Of a stretch of DNA of 64,000 bases, positions 9,354 to 17,148 are shown piece by piece. Both the position numbers and the translations under genes were made by a program. The stretch's first letter is position 1, and the number at the start of each line of letters is the position of its first letter. Below the pieces are notes generated by a model, which worked only from the letters and a program-made list of their open reading frames with translations, searched no databases and was not told the DNA's origin. Origin of the DNA: Marinoscillum sp. 108 (GTDB lineage Bacteria > Bacteroidota > Bacteroidia > Cytophagales > Cyclobacteriaceae); the NCBI RefSeq assembly GCF_902506655.1, contig NZ_LR734808.1, positions 3,284,501-3,348,500 of the forward strand, written 5' to 3'.

Positions 9354-9361
9354 TATCTTTG
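9354..9361 (+). promoter_or_regulatory. candidate -7 element, possibly leaderless start
   Basis: TATCTTTG matches the Bacteroidota -7 consensus TAnnTTTG exactly. It ends 7 bp before the ATG of the hemerythrin gene at 9369, so transcription would start at or next to the start codon. No TTG is found at the usual -33 distance. Confidence 0.45.
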
Positions 9362-9368
9362 AGGGTGG

Positions 9369-10085
9369 ATGAGAGTATTTGATTTGACCATACGATCACT
9401 AGTAGATGAAAATTACATCTACGCCCGGGCACTAAGTTACCTGGGGATAGACTTCTATCGCCACCCTGACCGTACGCTCAGAGAGGTATGCAGTCAGATG
9501 GGTTTGCAGAAAGGTCAGGTGCTCAAAGCTTTCTATTTATTTGATCGGTCACATCGGTTTTCCTTTCAGGAGCTGGGTAAATATCCTTTGGAAATAGTGA
9601 TTGAATACCTCAAATATGCCCACCACCTCTTTATTAAGGAGAAATTGCCTTATATCGCCAATCTGGTTCATCAATATGAGACGTTGAATGACCTCAAGCT
9701 GATCTTTCCTGAGTTTGTAGAAGAGTTTATCAATCACATATATGAGGAGGAGGACACCCTTTTCTCTTATATCAATTTGCTTCTGAAGATTCAAAAAGGA
9801 GAAGTTTCAAACCCTCAGATGGCGCTTTGGAGGCATCGCAAACTCTCGCTGAAGCAGATCCACACTGACCATTGCGAAGAAGATGAACTGGCGGGTATCC
9901 GCAACCTGGTGGAAGAGGCTGATATGAGTGATCTGCACTGGCGGGTCATTGCTCAGGAGATCAAGGCCTTTGATCGGGAGATGTGGTATCATGCCGAAAT
10001 CGAGAATAAAATACTCTTCCCCCGTGCAGTGGCTTTGGAGGCTGTAGTGCGCGAAAAAGTCAATAATCTTACCCCACTTAATTAA
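9369..10085 (+). CDS. RIC/ScdA-like hemerythrin protein lacking the N-terminal cysteines
   Basis: Resembles the di-iron RIC (YtfE/ScdA) family linked to repair of iron-sulfur clusters after nitrosative stress. An N-terminal DUF542-like helix-turn segment (about 1-55) precedes a hemerythrin four-helix bundle with HH near 84-85, an acidic EEED helix near 125, a HTDH motif near 164-167 and H-A-E-I-E near 208-212. Where ScdA_N has a paired-cysteine DFCCGG motif, this protein reads DFYRHPDR, so the cysteines are missing. A role as redox regulator or NO/O2 sensor is possible. Its TAA overlaps the ruvX ATG by 1 nt (TAATG), so it heads the ruvX-def-nitrilase operon. Confidence 0.72.
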   Translation: MRVFDLTIRSLVDENYIYARALSYLGIDFYRHPDRTLREVCSQMGLQKGQVLKAFYLFDRSHRFSFQELGKYPLEIVIEYLKYAHHLFIKEKLPYIANLVHQYETLNDLKLIFPEFVEEFINHIYEEEDTLFSYINLLLKIQKGEVSNPQMALWRHRKLSLKQIHTDHCEEDELAGIRNLVEEADMSDLHWRVIAQEIKAFDREMWYHAEIENKILFPRAVALEAVVREKVNNLTPLN

Positions 10086-10498
10086 TGCCTCGGATTCTGG
10101 CCTTAGACTATGGTGCCAAGCGTACTGGAATAGCCGTCACTGATCCATTGGGAATCATCGCCACTCCACTGGAAACTGTCCGTTCCCATGACCTCATGGA
10201 TTTCCTGAAAGCCTATTTTGAAAAGGAGGAAGTGTCTGAGGTGGTGATGGGGATGCCTAAAAATACCGACGGCCAGCCAACCAACGCCACACCCCTCGTG
10301 GAAGCTGCGGTGAACAGATTTAAGAAACTATTTCCCGATAAGAAACTATTTTTGCATGACGAGCGGTTCACTTCCAAAATGGCACTGGATGCCATGATTG
10401 CAGGAGGGACAAAAAAAAGTGACCGTCAAAAAAAGGAAAACATTGATCGAATAAGCGCAACGATCATTTTACAATCTTATTTAGAAGCACGTTTATGA
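10085..10498 (+). CDS. ruvX: RuvX/YqgF RNase H-fold nuclease
   Basis: Putative Holliday-junction resolvase and pre-16S rRNA processing nuclease. The 137 residues are of standard length and keep the acidic sites: D8 in LALDYGAKRTGIA, and D92-E93-R94 in HDERFTS. The GMPKNTDGQ loop is present around 56-64. Translationally coupled on both sides: TAATG with the hemerythrin gene and ATGA with def. Confidence 0.9.
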   Translation: MPRILALDYGAKRTGIAVTDPLGIIATPLETVRSHDLMDFLKAYFEKEEVSEVVMGMPKNTDGQPTNATPLVEAAVNRFKKLFPDKKLFLHDERFTSKMALDAMIAGGTKKSDRQKKENIDRISATIILQSYLEARL

Positions 10499-11046
10499 TA
10501 TATCCGATCGTACTCTTCGGAGATCCGGTATTAAAGAAAAAAGCAGCAGACATCCCAAAGGGAGCCAGCGTGAAAGAACTGATAGCTGACATGTTTGAGA
10601 CCATGTACTCCGCATCAGGGGTGGGTCTGGCTGCTCCGCAGATTGGCAAGTCTATTCGTCTCTTTGTAGTAGACGATTACCCTATGATGGATGAAGGCGA
10701 AGAGGGTGTGAGAAAAGCGTTTATCAATCCTCAGATCATCGATGAACATGGTGAAGAATGGGCTTTTGAAGAAGGCTGTCTGAGCATACCCGGTATCCGG
10801 GAGGATGTATCCCGTAAGTCGGTGGTGAAGATCAGGTACTTCGATGAAGAGTGGAACGAGCATGAGGAGGAGTATGATGACATCCATGCGCGGGTCATCC
10901 AGCATGAGTACGATCACATCGAGGGGGTATTGTTTACCGATCACATTTCTTCTTTCAAAAAGAGGCTACTGAAGGGCAAACTGGCCAATATCAGTAAAGG
11001 GAAGGTGGATGCAGACTACCGTGTGAAGGTGCCTGCCAAACGATGA
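10495..11046 (+). CDS. def: peptide deformylase
   Basis: Removes the N-formyl group from nascent proteins. All three family motifs are present in the 183 residues: GVGLAAPQIG (42-51), EGCLSIPG (93-100, metal-ligand C95) and HEYDH (137-141, metal ligands H137/H141, catalytic E138). The start overlaps the ruvX stop by 4 nt, and the stop overlaps the nitrilase start by 4 nt, so the genes form a tightly coupled operon. In Bacteroidota def is often beside ruvX. Confidence 0.95.
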   Translation: MIYPIVLFGDPVLKKKAADIPKGASVKELIADMFETMYSASGVGLAAPQIGKSIRLFVVDDYPMMDEGEEGVRKAFINPQIIDEHGEEWAFEEGCLSIPGIREDVSRKSVVKIRYFDEEWNEHEEEYDDIHARVIQHEYDHIEGVLFTDHISSFKKRLLKGKLANISKGKVDADYRVKVPAKR

Positions 11047-11834
11047 CCGATGAGCTGAAAATAGCCCTGATCCAGTCCGATATCCACTGGGAGAATACCG
11101 AAGCAAACCTGGGGATGTTTGAGGAAAAAATCTGGAAGCTGGAGTCCAAGCCAGACCTCATCGTACTCCCGGAGATGTTTACCACCGGGTTTTCTATGAA
11201 GGCCGCGGAGCTGGCCGAAGTAGCACACACCAAGACCTTTCGTTGGATGAAGCAGCAAGCCGCCCAAACCAAAGCGGTGATTATGGGTAGCTACATCCTT
11301 AGGGAAGGGGAGTCGTTTTACAATCGGCTGTATGTGGTCTACCCGGATGGATCGAGCCAGTATTACGATAAGAAACACCTATTTGGACTGGCGGGTGAAA
11401 ATGCGGGATACACGGCTGGCACCGAACGATTGATCGTGGAGGTGAATGGCTGGAAGCTCATGCCACTCATTTGCTACGATCTGCGATTTCCGGTATGGGC
11501 CCGGTCAAGAGCGACTGAAAATTCCCTATATGAATATGATGTGCTCGTCTATGTGGCCAACTGGCCCGAACCACGCATTCATGCATGGGATACTTTGCTG
11601 GCAGCACGTGCCATAGAGAACATCGCTTATTGCATGGGGGTCAATCGACTCGGTACCGATGGTGTAGGTGCGCAGTATGTCGGACATTCGGCAGTTTATA
11701 ATTTCAAAGGAGAGGTAATGGCCTTTTCCGAAAAGGAAGAAAACCTCACTGCTACTTTGTCTGCCGCAGATTTACAATCTTTTAGAGACCGGTTTCCTTT
11801 TCAGCGGGATGCTGATCGGTTTTCATTCGAATAA
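11043..11834 (+). CDS. nitrilase-superfamily amidohydrolase (omega-amidase-like)
   Basis: Carbon-nitrogen hydrolase, closest by eye to the YafV/Nit2 omega-amidases that deaminate alpha-ketoglutaramate or alpha-ketosuccinamate in methionine salvage. The catalytic triad is visible: E44 in LPEMFTTGF, K111 in YDKKHLF and C144 in LICYDLRFP. Length 263 aa is typical. It is the last gene of the overlapping operon and its 3' end overlaps the convergent hypothetical gene at 11823 by 12 bp. Exact substrate is an inference. Confidence 0.87.
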   Translation: MTDELKIALIQSDIHWENTEANLGMFEEKIWKLESKPDLIVLPEMFTTGFSMKAAELAEVAHTKTFRWMKQQAAQTKAVIMGSYILREGESFYNRLYVVYPDGSSQYYDKKHLFGLAGENAGYTAGTERLIVEVNGWKLMPLICYDLRFPVWARSRATENSLYEYDVLVYVANWPEPRIHAWDTLLAARAIENIAYCMGVNRLGTDGVGAQYVGHSAVYNFKGEVMAFSEKEENLTATLSAADLQSFRDRFPFQRDADRFSFE

Positions 11835-12212
11835 CATCTTCATCAATTCCTCCCCAGTAGCGAACACCCTCCCCTTGAGCCGGGTCATCATGGGTTTCAG
11901 TGGAGCATAATCCCTGTTGCAAAAGAGCTTTGAGTCTTTCTTTTTAATGAGCTGATTCAGTAACGAAAAGGCACCCCCAGTGGGTACGTCTTCCCCTTGC
12001 ACTTGGCAGATGACCGTTATTTGCTCACTGTCGCTGATGAGTTTTTTGGCATAGTGAAGGGTGAGACTATCCGAGAAGTTATCCAGTGAATACAGTACAT
12101 CACCCTCTTTTTTCTCCGCACGCACTTTTTGTTCCAGCGGGTTTTCAAAATCAAAACCAGCCGGGTCGGTGAGGAAGTGAATGAAGATGATCGTACGGTT
12201 TTGGTCGTTCAT
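11823..12212 (-). CDS. hypothetical protein, 129 aa
   Basis: No family recognised. A soluble, alpha/beta-looking protein without signal peptide; it contains a central VICQVQGEDVPTGGAFSLL stretch and ends LKGRVFATGEELMKMLFE. It is convergent with the nitrilase (12-bp overlap) and divergent from murF with only about 24 bp between starts, so it probably shares a compact promoter region with murF. The tight packing and normal codon use support a real gene. Confidence 0.6.
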   Translation of the reverse strand: MNDQNRTIIFIHFLTDPAGFDFENPLEQKVRAEKKEGDVLYSLDNFSDSLTLHYAKKLISDSEQITVICQVQGEDVPTGGAFSLLNQLIKKKDSKLFCNRDYAPLKPMMTRLKGRVFATGEELMKMLFE

Positions 12213-12236
12213 GCAGGAGATCCGAATATATTTGTA

Positions 12237-13511
12237 ATGATGGAAAATTTTATTGAATATCTCTACTCGAAGTTTCTACAAAGCGATGGGGTTTCTATCG
12301 ATACCCGCACCATCCAAAAGGATAACCTGTTTTTCGCGCTGAGCGGACCCAACTTCAACGCCAATAAGTTTGCAGAGAAGGCCCTGGAGCTCGGAGCAGC
12401 CTATGCTGTGGTGGATGATCCCGCCTTTGCCACCGATCCCCGGATCATCCTGGCTGAGGACAGTCAAAAAGCCTTGCAGGATCTGGCCGTTTTCCATAGG
12501 AGCCGGTACAAACGCCGGCTGCTGGCCATCACTGGATCTAATGGTAAAACCACCACCAAGGAATTGATCAACCGGGTACTTCAGGAGAAATACATCACCC
12601 ATGCAACCGTAGGCAATTACAACAATCACCTGGGAGTGCCCCTCACGTTGCTGCACATTCACCCGCAGGTGGAGGTGGCCGTGATAGAGATGGGTGCTAA
12701 CCACGTGGGCGAGATTGCCGATCTGTGCCGGATGGCCAACCCTACCCACGGGCTCATCACCAACATCGGTGAGGCGCATACGGAGCTGTTTGGCGGAATA
12801 GAAGGCGTGCTCCGTGGCAAGAGCGAATTATTTGATCACCTGAGAACCACAGGGGGTACAGCCTTTATCAACCTGGATGATTTCCGTTTGGAAAATATGG
12901 CCAAGCGATTCTCTGATCCGGTACTGTTTCCGGCTAGTGATCTTGCGTTGATCGAAGCAAACCCTTACATCAAAATAAAGCTTGGAGACTTAGAGGCACA
13001 AACCAACCTGATCGGCCGGTACAACTATGGCAACATTGCTGCAGCCGTGGCTGTGGGCAGGGCATTTGACGTGTCCGACGAGAAGATTTTGAAGGCCATT
13101 TCCGATTATACACCTTCCAATCAGCGTTCACAAGTCATCAAAAAAGGCTCCATCACCATCATCAATGACAGCTACAATGCCAACCCTACGTCCATGAAAG
13201 CGGCCATAGACAATCTGGCAGCGATGCCCGGCAAAAAGGCGGTGATTCTTGGTGATATGAAAGAAGTGCAGGACGCGGTAGACCGCCACCTGGATGTGGG
13301 CAGATGGCTGAAGGAAGTTGGTTTTGATCAGGTGATCCTCATCGGGCGATACATGATGGCCGCCAACATGCTGGTGGAAGGCTCATTCCGATTCGAGACA
13401 GTAGCCATGGCGAAGGCTTTTCTGGAAACAAGATCCCTTGCAGATCATACCGTCTTGATCAAAGCCTCCCGAAGCATGGGACTAGACCATGTGATGGAAT
13501 CATTGCATTAA
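12237..13511 (+). CDS. murF: UDP-N-acetylmuramoyl-tripeptide-D-alanyl-D-alanine ligase
   Basis: Adds D-Ala-D-Ala to the peptidoglycan precursor in the cytoplasm. Mur ligase architecture: N-terminal UDP-MurNAc-binding domain with SIDTRTI, the ATP-binding GSNGKTTTKE loop near residues 97-106, HLGVPLTLL and EMGANHVGEI in the central domain, and the C-terminal DSYNANPTSM motif. The frame is open upstream to 12129, but those residues are antisense to the divergent hypothetical gene and unlike MurF; I place the start at the tandem ATGATG (12237 or 12240), giving 423-424 aa, a normal MurF size. Confidence 0.93.
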   Translation: MMENFIEYLYSKFLQSDGVSIDTRTIQKDNLFFALSGPNFNANKFAEKALELGAAYAVVDDPAFATDPRIILAEDSQKALQDLAVFHRSRYKRRLLAITGSNGKTTTKELINRVLQEKYITHATVGNYNNHLGVPLTLLHIHPQVEVAVIEMGANHVGEIADLCRMANPTHGLITNIGEAHTELFGGIEGVLRGKSELFDHLRTTGGTAFINLDDFRLENMAKRFSDPVLFPASDLALIEANPYIKIKLGDLEAQTNLIGRYNYGNIAAAVAVGRAFDVSDEKILKAISDYTPSNQRSQVIKKGSITIINDSYNANPTSMKAAIDNLAAMPGKKAVILGDMKEVQDAVDRHLDVGRWLKEVGFDQVILIGRYMMAANMLVEGSFRFETVAMAKAFLETRSLADHTVLIKASRSMGLDHVMESLH

Positions 13512-13557
13512 TGGTTTTTTTGGTGGAAACGGAGTTCAAGAAACAATATTATAGTAG

Positions 13558-14301
13558 ATGGAACATAGCGAGTACTTTCCGTACACAGAACTTTTTAAAG
13601 AAAAATTGTCCATTGCTAGAATTGCTGAGTTAGTTCTTTCATTTTATAAAAGGCTCGCAATTGAAAACAGCGATTTCAACAAGCTTTATTTAGTGTCCGA
13701 ACGGCCATCCTTGTATGATTCAATAGATATTCAAAAATCTGATGCTCAAAAAATACTGGCTGACGAAATTCTAAATCAGAATATTGAAGATATTAGGAAG
13801 CAAGATAAGGTTGAGAACCCAGGCATAGATTATTCAAGAGATGCTAGTGTTTTATTTTCACTTGAAGCTAAAACTGGCAAGGAAACGCTAATAATCTTAA
13901 ACTTTTCTTTTGGCACTAAAATAAAGTCTAGTATTGGTGCAATTGCAATTAACAAATATTGCTTTGATAGTTATGACAAGGCGAAGTTTTTCTTAGACGC
14001 AGAGGTTGCCGTTTTTAATGTTATTTACTCGATTCTTAAAATAAGGGAGCGAGACTTTACTCGAAAGACACGAGCTTTTAAAGTTCCTCTAGGTTGGATT
14101 ACTTATTTTTCAGATGACAGTGAGTGGGGAATTCCAGATGATTTAGGAGGGATAGAGTATGAACATGTCGATGAAGGAAAGTACCTGATTTTATCAAGAG
14201 AAGATATTACAAGCGATTCAGAGAAACTAGGAGCTGGAAAGCAAAAGCTTTTGGAAGTGATGGAAGAAATCAAGCGAAGAGTACCAGAATATGGGAAATA
14301 A
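13558..14301 (+). CDS. orphan protein resembling Imm52-type immunity protein
   Basis: 247 residues, rich in Lys, Ile, Asp and Glu, no signal peptide. The C-terminal half contains LGWITYFSDD (about 178-187) followed by YLILSREDITSDSEKLGAG (about 217-235), a layout I associate with the Imm52 family of polymorphic-toxin immunity proteins; this is recall of a pattern, not a search result. Base composition is clearly AT-richer than murF before it, and it lies at the edge of a gene-poor accessory patch, suggesting horizontal transfer. No toxin gene is adjacent, so it may be an orphan immunity gene. Moderate certainty that it is a gene, low for function. Confidence 0.6.
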   Translation: MEHSEYFPYTELFKEKLSIARIAELVLSFYKRLAIENSDFNKLYLVSERPSLYDSIDIQKSDAQKILADEILNQNIEDIRKQDKVENPGIDYSRDASVLFSLEAKTGKETLIILNFSFGTKIKSSIGAIAINKYCFDSYDKAKFFLDAEVAVFNVIYSILKIRERDFTRKTRAFKVPLGWITYFSDDSEWGIPDDLGGIEYEHVDEGKYLILSREDITSDSEKLGAGKQKLLEVMEEIKRRVPEYGK

Positions 14302-14308
14302 CATTTGG

Positions 14309-14335
14309 AAAGCCTGATCGTTTTGGTCGGGCTTT
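14309..14335 (+). terminator. probable terminator after the Imm52-like gene
   Basis: 11-bp stem with two G-U pairs (14309-14319 with 14325-14335) around a 5-nt loop, 7 bp after the stop codon. The right arm ends in TTT followed by GTTAG, so the U tail is short. Confidence 0.5.
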
Positions 14336-14894
14336 GTTAGTTGACGGGTGTAGCAGATGCTAATTTAGCATTGCCTTTGGAGTTGTGCTTTACCTCGATG
14401 TTGTAAATGGCTTCAATTGGTGAATCTCTAAAATCAGTATCCCCCCGCTAGCGCACGCGTGTGCTAATAGCAAGACATCACATCATCCAGAGAATTGTTT
14501 CTATAGTCGGCTCTTCCATTAAGTGCTATGCTCTAAAGCGATTATCTTTCCATCATGAGTCGGAAGTATAAATTTCATAATCCGAAGGGCAACTTCATCA
14601 TTTTTGTTGGTCTTTTGACCAACAAGCAACATGAGAAAATTCAGCCTCACCGAACATGAGCTGGAAAGTCAAATTGGATGCGCATGGAAATTATTTTCAT
14701 AGGCATGAGTTAGGAATTTCATAGGCACGAAATTTCTTTTCATGCGCATGAAATCGGAAAACCATAGGCATGTTTTTTTAAAACTTTAAGCGTCAGGGCA
14801 AGATTCTCATACAGCTTACCGCAAAATATTGTCTGCTGTACTTTACCTCCCGGTTTCCACGGCATATATTTAACCTCCTGTTTCCCATACTGAG
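14336..14894. other. gene-poor accessory intergenic region
   Basis: About 560 bp without a convincing gene. It holds an imperfect palindrome around a GCGCACGCGTGTGC core (14449-14466), a 9-bp hairpin (14604-14625, arms TTGTTGGTC/GACCAACAA), a 23-codon ATG frame starting at 14631 just after that hairpin, and a regular array of 10-bp motifs (14677-14772). A TATATTTA element at 14865-14872 is a one-mismatch -7 candidate for the next gene. Confidence 0.5.
14677..14772. repeat. phased array of five 10-bp motifs, 21/22-bp period
   Basis: Five copies of a motif close to CATAGGCATG begin at 14677, 14698, 14720, 14741 and 14763, so the spacing is 21, 22, 21, 22 bp, two turns of B-DNA. Copies read GATGCGCATG, CATAGGCATG, CATAGGCACG, CATGCGCATG and CATAGGCATG; the fourth is a perfect palindrome. 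The DNA between copies is A/T-rich (runs such as GAAATT and CTTTT). Binding sites for a protein on one helical face, iterons, or a decaying minisatellite are all possible. Confidence 0.75.
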
Positions 14895-15815
14895 ATGAAT
14901 CACATGAAAATTGCCCTGATGATACTTATGCTGGTGGTGGTGGGTGCCGTAGCCGCACAGCCAGCCAGTGACCTGAAGGAATACCTGGAAGCCGTGCGTG
15001 CCGGAAGTTATGATCCGGTACCCAAATCTGTCCTGCAGGCCACGGAGGCGATGCCCCTTTTGAGTGTTTTGGCTACTTATGAGCAAGATAGCATCGTAAG
15101 GGTAAGGTCTCGCGCCTATAGCATTGCCAGGCGCATTGGCACTAAAAGCCAGGAGTCTGAAGTGCGCGCATTAGTAGTCGGTCAGCTGACACGGGGGATC
15201 GGGGACACTGATGGCGGGATCAGCGGTGCATGCAGCGGTGGACTTACGGGATTCACTCCAGGTGATTTTGATGTCACTGTGAAGGAGCAACTGAAGGCTT
15301 TTCTGTTGCCTGCCACCCCACACCTGGATCAGGTGGCCATGCTGGTCGGCTACCTGGTGTATGATCCGGCCACAGCGACCCTTCGAGGACTCCTGCAGGA
15401 GCGGCTCAGTAGCACCAACAAGTGGTCAGTGAGGCTGGCGCTGGCCAGAATGGGCGATCAGGAGTCGGTGGATTTTATATTGGAAAAACTACGTGCGGCC
15501 AATGTCTCGGATAACCTCGTTTACGACGTGGTGCCTGGGTTGGTCTACACCCGCGATCCGGCCATTTTTGTGTTTCTTGAGCAGATCATCCAGCAGGATG
15601 AGCCTCTGTGCCTCAGTGCGGATCCGGACAGCAGCCAGAAGATACTTTGTGGATACCGGGTAATGGAATACCTCGCTTATGCCATTGAGGATTTCCCGAT
15701 CCCTACTGACGAGGATGGGGAGGTGGAGCTGGACGACTATGAAGCGGGCTTGCAGACGGTACGCGTGTGGTTTGACAGTCATGAGACCTATGGCTTCAAA
15801 ATGGATGTTTACTAG
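14895..15815 (+). CDS. secreted HEAT-repeat-like protein
   Basis: 306 residues with a signal peptide (about 1-21, ending VAAQPA). The remainder is helical with HEAT-like repeats, for example VRVRSRAYSIARRIG and KWSVRLALARMGDQESVDFI, so it is likely a periplasmic or secreted protein-binding scaffold. No catalytic motif is seen. It is preceded by the phased repeat array and followed after 44 bp by the DUF2461 gene on the same strand. No named family recognised. Confidence 0.72.
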   Translation: MNHMKIALMILMLVVVGAVAAQPASDLKEYLEAVRAGSYDPVPKSVLQATEAMPLLSVLATYEQDSIVRVRSRAYSIARRIGTKSQESEVRALVVGQLTRGIGDTDGGISGACSGGLTGFTPGDFDVTVKEQLKAFLLPATPHLDQVAMLVGYLVYDPATATLRGLLQERLSSTNKWSVRLALARMGDQESVDFILEKLRAANVSDNLVYDVVPGLVYTRDPAIFVFLEQIIQQDEPLCLSADPDSSQKILCGYRVMEYLAYAIEDFPIPTDEDGEVELDDYEAGLQTVRVWFDSHETYGFKMDVY

Positions 15816-15859
15816 CCATTTTTGTAACCCCTTTTTGATCCTTTCAGTTTAAACACTCC

Positions 15860-16516
15860 ATGAACCTATCTAACAGTCTTCAGTTTCTCCATGCACTGGC
15901 CGCCAACAATTCCAAAGAATGGATGGATGCTAACCGCAGTTGGTATCAGGAGTGTCGTCAGGAGTTCATTGCTTTCGTCGGGGAGTTGATTCAGCAGATG
16001 CAGGCATTCGATCCGGGGTTGGCGGGCATTCAGGCCAAAGACACCATCTTTCGGATCAACCGCGACATTCGCTTTAGCAATGACAAGCGACCCTACAAGA
16101 CCAATTTTGGCGCAGCTATTTCAGAAGGGGGCAAGCATTCTGCAAATCCTTCATATTACCTGCATGTACAGCCAGGTGAGAATTTCATTGGAGGAGGAAT
16201 CTACATGCCTCAGGCTGAGGTGTTAAAAAAGATCAGGCAGGAGGTGGATTATAATCCTGAGGAGCTTAAAAAAATAGTGAGTGAGCCGAATTTCAGGAAA
16301 GTCTATGGAGAGATCCGTGGAGAAAAGTTGAAGACCGCACCCAAGGGTTACCCCAAAGACCACCCCAATATTGAGTTTTTGAAGTTGAAAAGCTACGTGG
16401 TGTTGCACGAATTGAGTGATGCGGAAGTGACGTCAGATCGGCTCATAGAGGACGCAGTGAGCTATTTTAAGGCGATGAAGCCTTTCAATGACTACCTGAC
16501 GGTGGCGGTCAGTTAA
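15860..16516 (+). CDS. DUF2461 family protein
   Basis: 218 residues matching the DUF2461/TIGR02453 family: FLHALAANNSKEWMDANR at the start, FRINRDIRFSNDKRPYKTNF near 68-87, and a GGGIYMP motif. Members are widespread in bacteria and fungi; the biochemical function is not known. Length is standard. It follows the HEAT-like gene and is followed by the tRNA-Val promoter. Confidence 0.85.
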   Translation: MNLSNSLQFLHALAANNSKEWMDANRSWYQECRQEFIAFVGELIQQMQAFDPGLAGIQAKDTIFRINRDIRFSNDKRPYKTNFGAAISEGGKHSANPSYYLHVQPGENFIGGGIYMPQAEVLKKIRQEVDYNPEELKKIVSEPNFRKVYGEIRGEKLKTAPKGYPKDHPNIEFLKLKSYVVLHELSDAEVTSDRLIEDAVSYFKAMKPFNDYLTVAVS

Positions 16517-16544
16517 TTTTTTTTGAATAAAAAAATGAAAGTGT

Positions 16545-16574
16545 TTGCAATACTTCCAAACTGTACTAGATTTG
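16545..16574 (+). promoter_or_regulatory. tRNA-Val promoter
   Basis: TTG (16545-16547), 19-bp spacer, then TAGATTTG (16567-16574), an exact match to the Bacteroidota TTG/TAnnTTTG promoter. Transcription would begin about 35 nt before the mature tRNA. Confidence 0.75.
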
Positions 16575-16614
16575 CAATCCGTTTTTGAGGGTCATATCAA
16601 AAGCGAGCCCGAAA

Positions 16615-16689
16615 GGGCGCTTAGCTCAGCTGGTTCAGAGCACCTCGTTTACACCGAGGGGGTCGGGGGTTCGAATCCCTCAGCGCCCA
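16615..16689 (+). tRNA. tRNA-Val (anticodon TAC)
   Basis: Complete 75-nt cloverleaf: acceptor GGGCGCT/AGCGCCC, D-arm GCTC/GAGC, anticodon stem CCTCG/CGAGG with loop TTTACAC (anticodon 16650-16652), and a T-loop TTCGAAT. Discriminator A; CCA is not encoded. A terminator follows immediately. Confidence 0.96.
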
Positions 16690-17005
16690 CATCCAAAACC
16701 CAATTCGTTTGATTACGGATTGGGTTTTTTTGTGCTCTGGAGTTTGAGGGATGAGAACCCCCGTTAAACGCTTGGTTCGAAATGCGGAGCATTCACGAGG
16801 GGTAGTGCGGCATGGTCGCGATTTCATCGCGTAGGGTACGAGTAATCCCTCAGCGCCCACATCCAAAACCCAATTCGTTTGATTACGGATTGGGTTTTTT
16901 TGTGCTCTGGAGTTTGAGGGATGAGAACCCCCGTTAAACGCTTGGTTCGAAATGCGGAGCATTCACGAGGGGTAGTGCGGCATGGTCGCGATTCATCGCG
17001 TAGGG
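16674..17005 (+). repeat. tandem duplication of tRNA-Val tail plus terminator
   Basis: Two nearly identical copies of about 163 bp at 16674-16836 and 16844-17005 (offset 170 bp, one base deleted in the second). Each begins with the last 16 nt of the tRNA-Val gene (AATCCCTCAGCGCCCA), continues through the terminator, and ends in a hairpin-prone CGCGAT-ATCGCG segment. The second copy therefore carries an orphan tRNA 3' end with no tRNA body. The rest of the gap to 17148 shows no gene. Confidence 0.9.
16695..16731 (+). terminator. tRNA-Val terminator (first copy)
   Basis: 10-bp stem AAAACCCAAT/ATTGGGTTTT (16695-16704 with 16719-16728) ending in a T7 run, 5 nt after the tRNA. An identical copy is at 16865-16901 in the duplicated unit. 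Confidence 0.88.
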
Positions 17006-17148
17006 GGCTGTCAATATACTCGCACGAATGGATCTTTGGAATTGACCGTGTAAAACTGTCGCGGTGACTACCAATGTGCATTACCGCTCGGATTGTGCTG
17101 ATAAATTGCTCCAGGTTGAATAGAATTGTCCCCATCAATTAACTGCCT

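Noticed and set aside
12129-12236. 36-codon N-terminal extension of MurF
   Set aside because: Antisense to the divergent hypothetical gene and unlike MurF N-termini; ATG at 12237/12240 fits the family.
14677-14772. CRISPR array
   Set aside because: The repeated motif is only 10 bp and imperfect, with 11-12 bp between copies; no cas genes nearby.
16585-16767. 60-codon frame across tRNA-Val (and minus-strand frames over the repeats)
   Set aside because: Translates the tRNA and its terminator; characteristic artefact, not a protein.
16674-17005. Active integrative element at tRNA-Val
   Set aside because: No integrase, transposase or cargo gene nearby; only the short duplicated tails remain, so reported as a scar.
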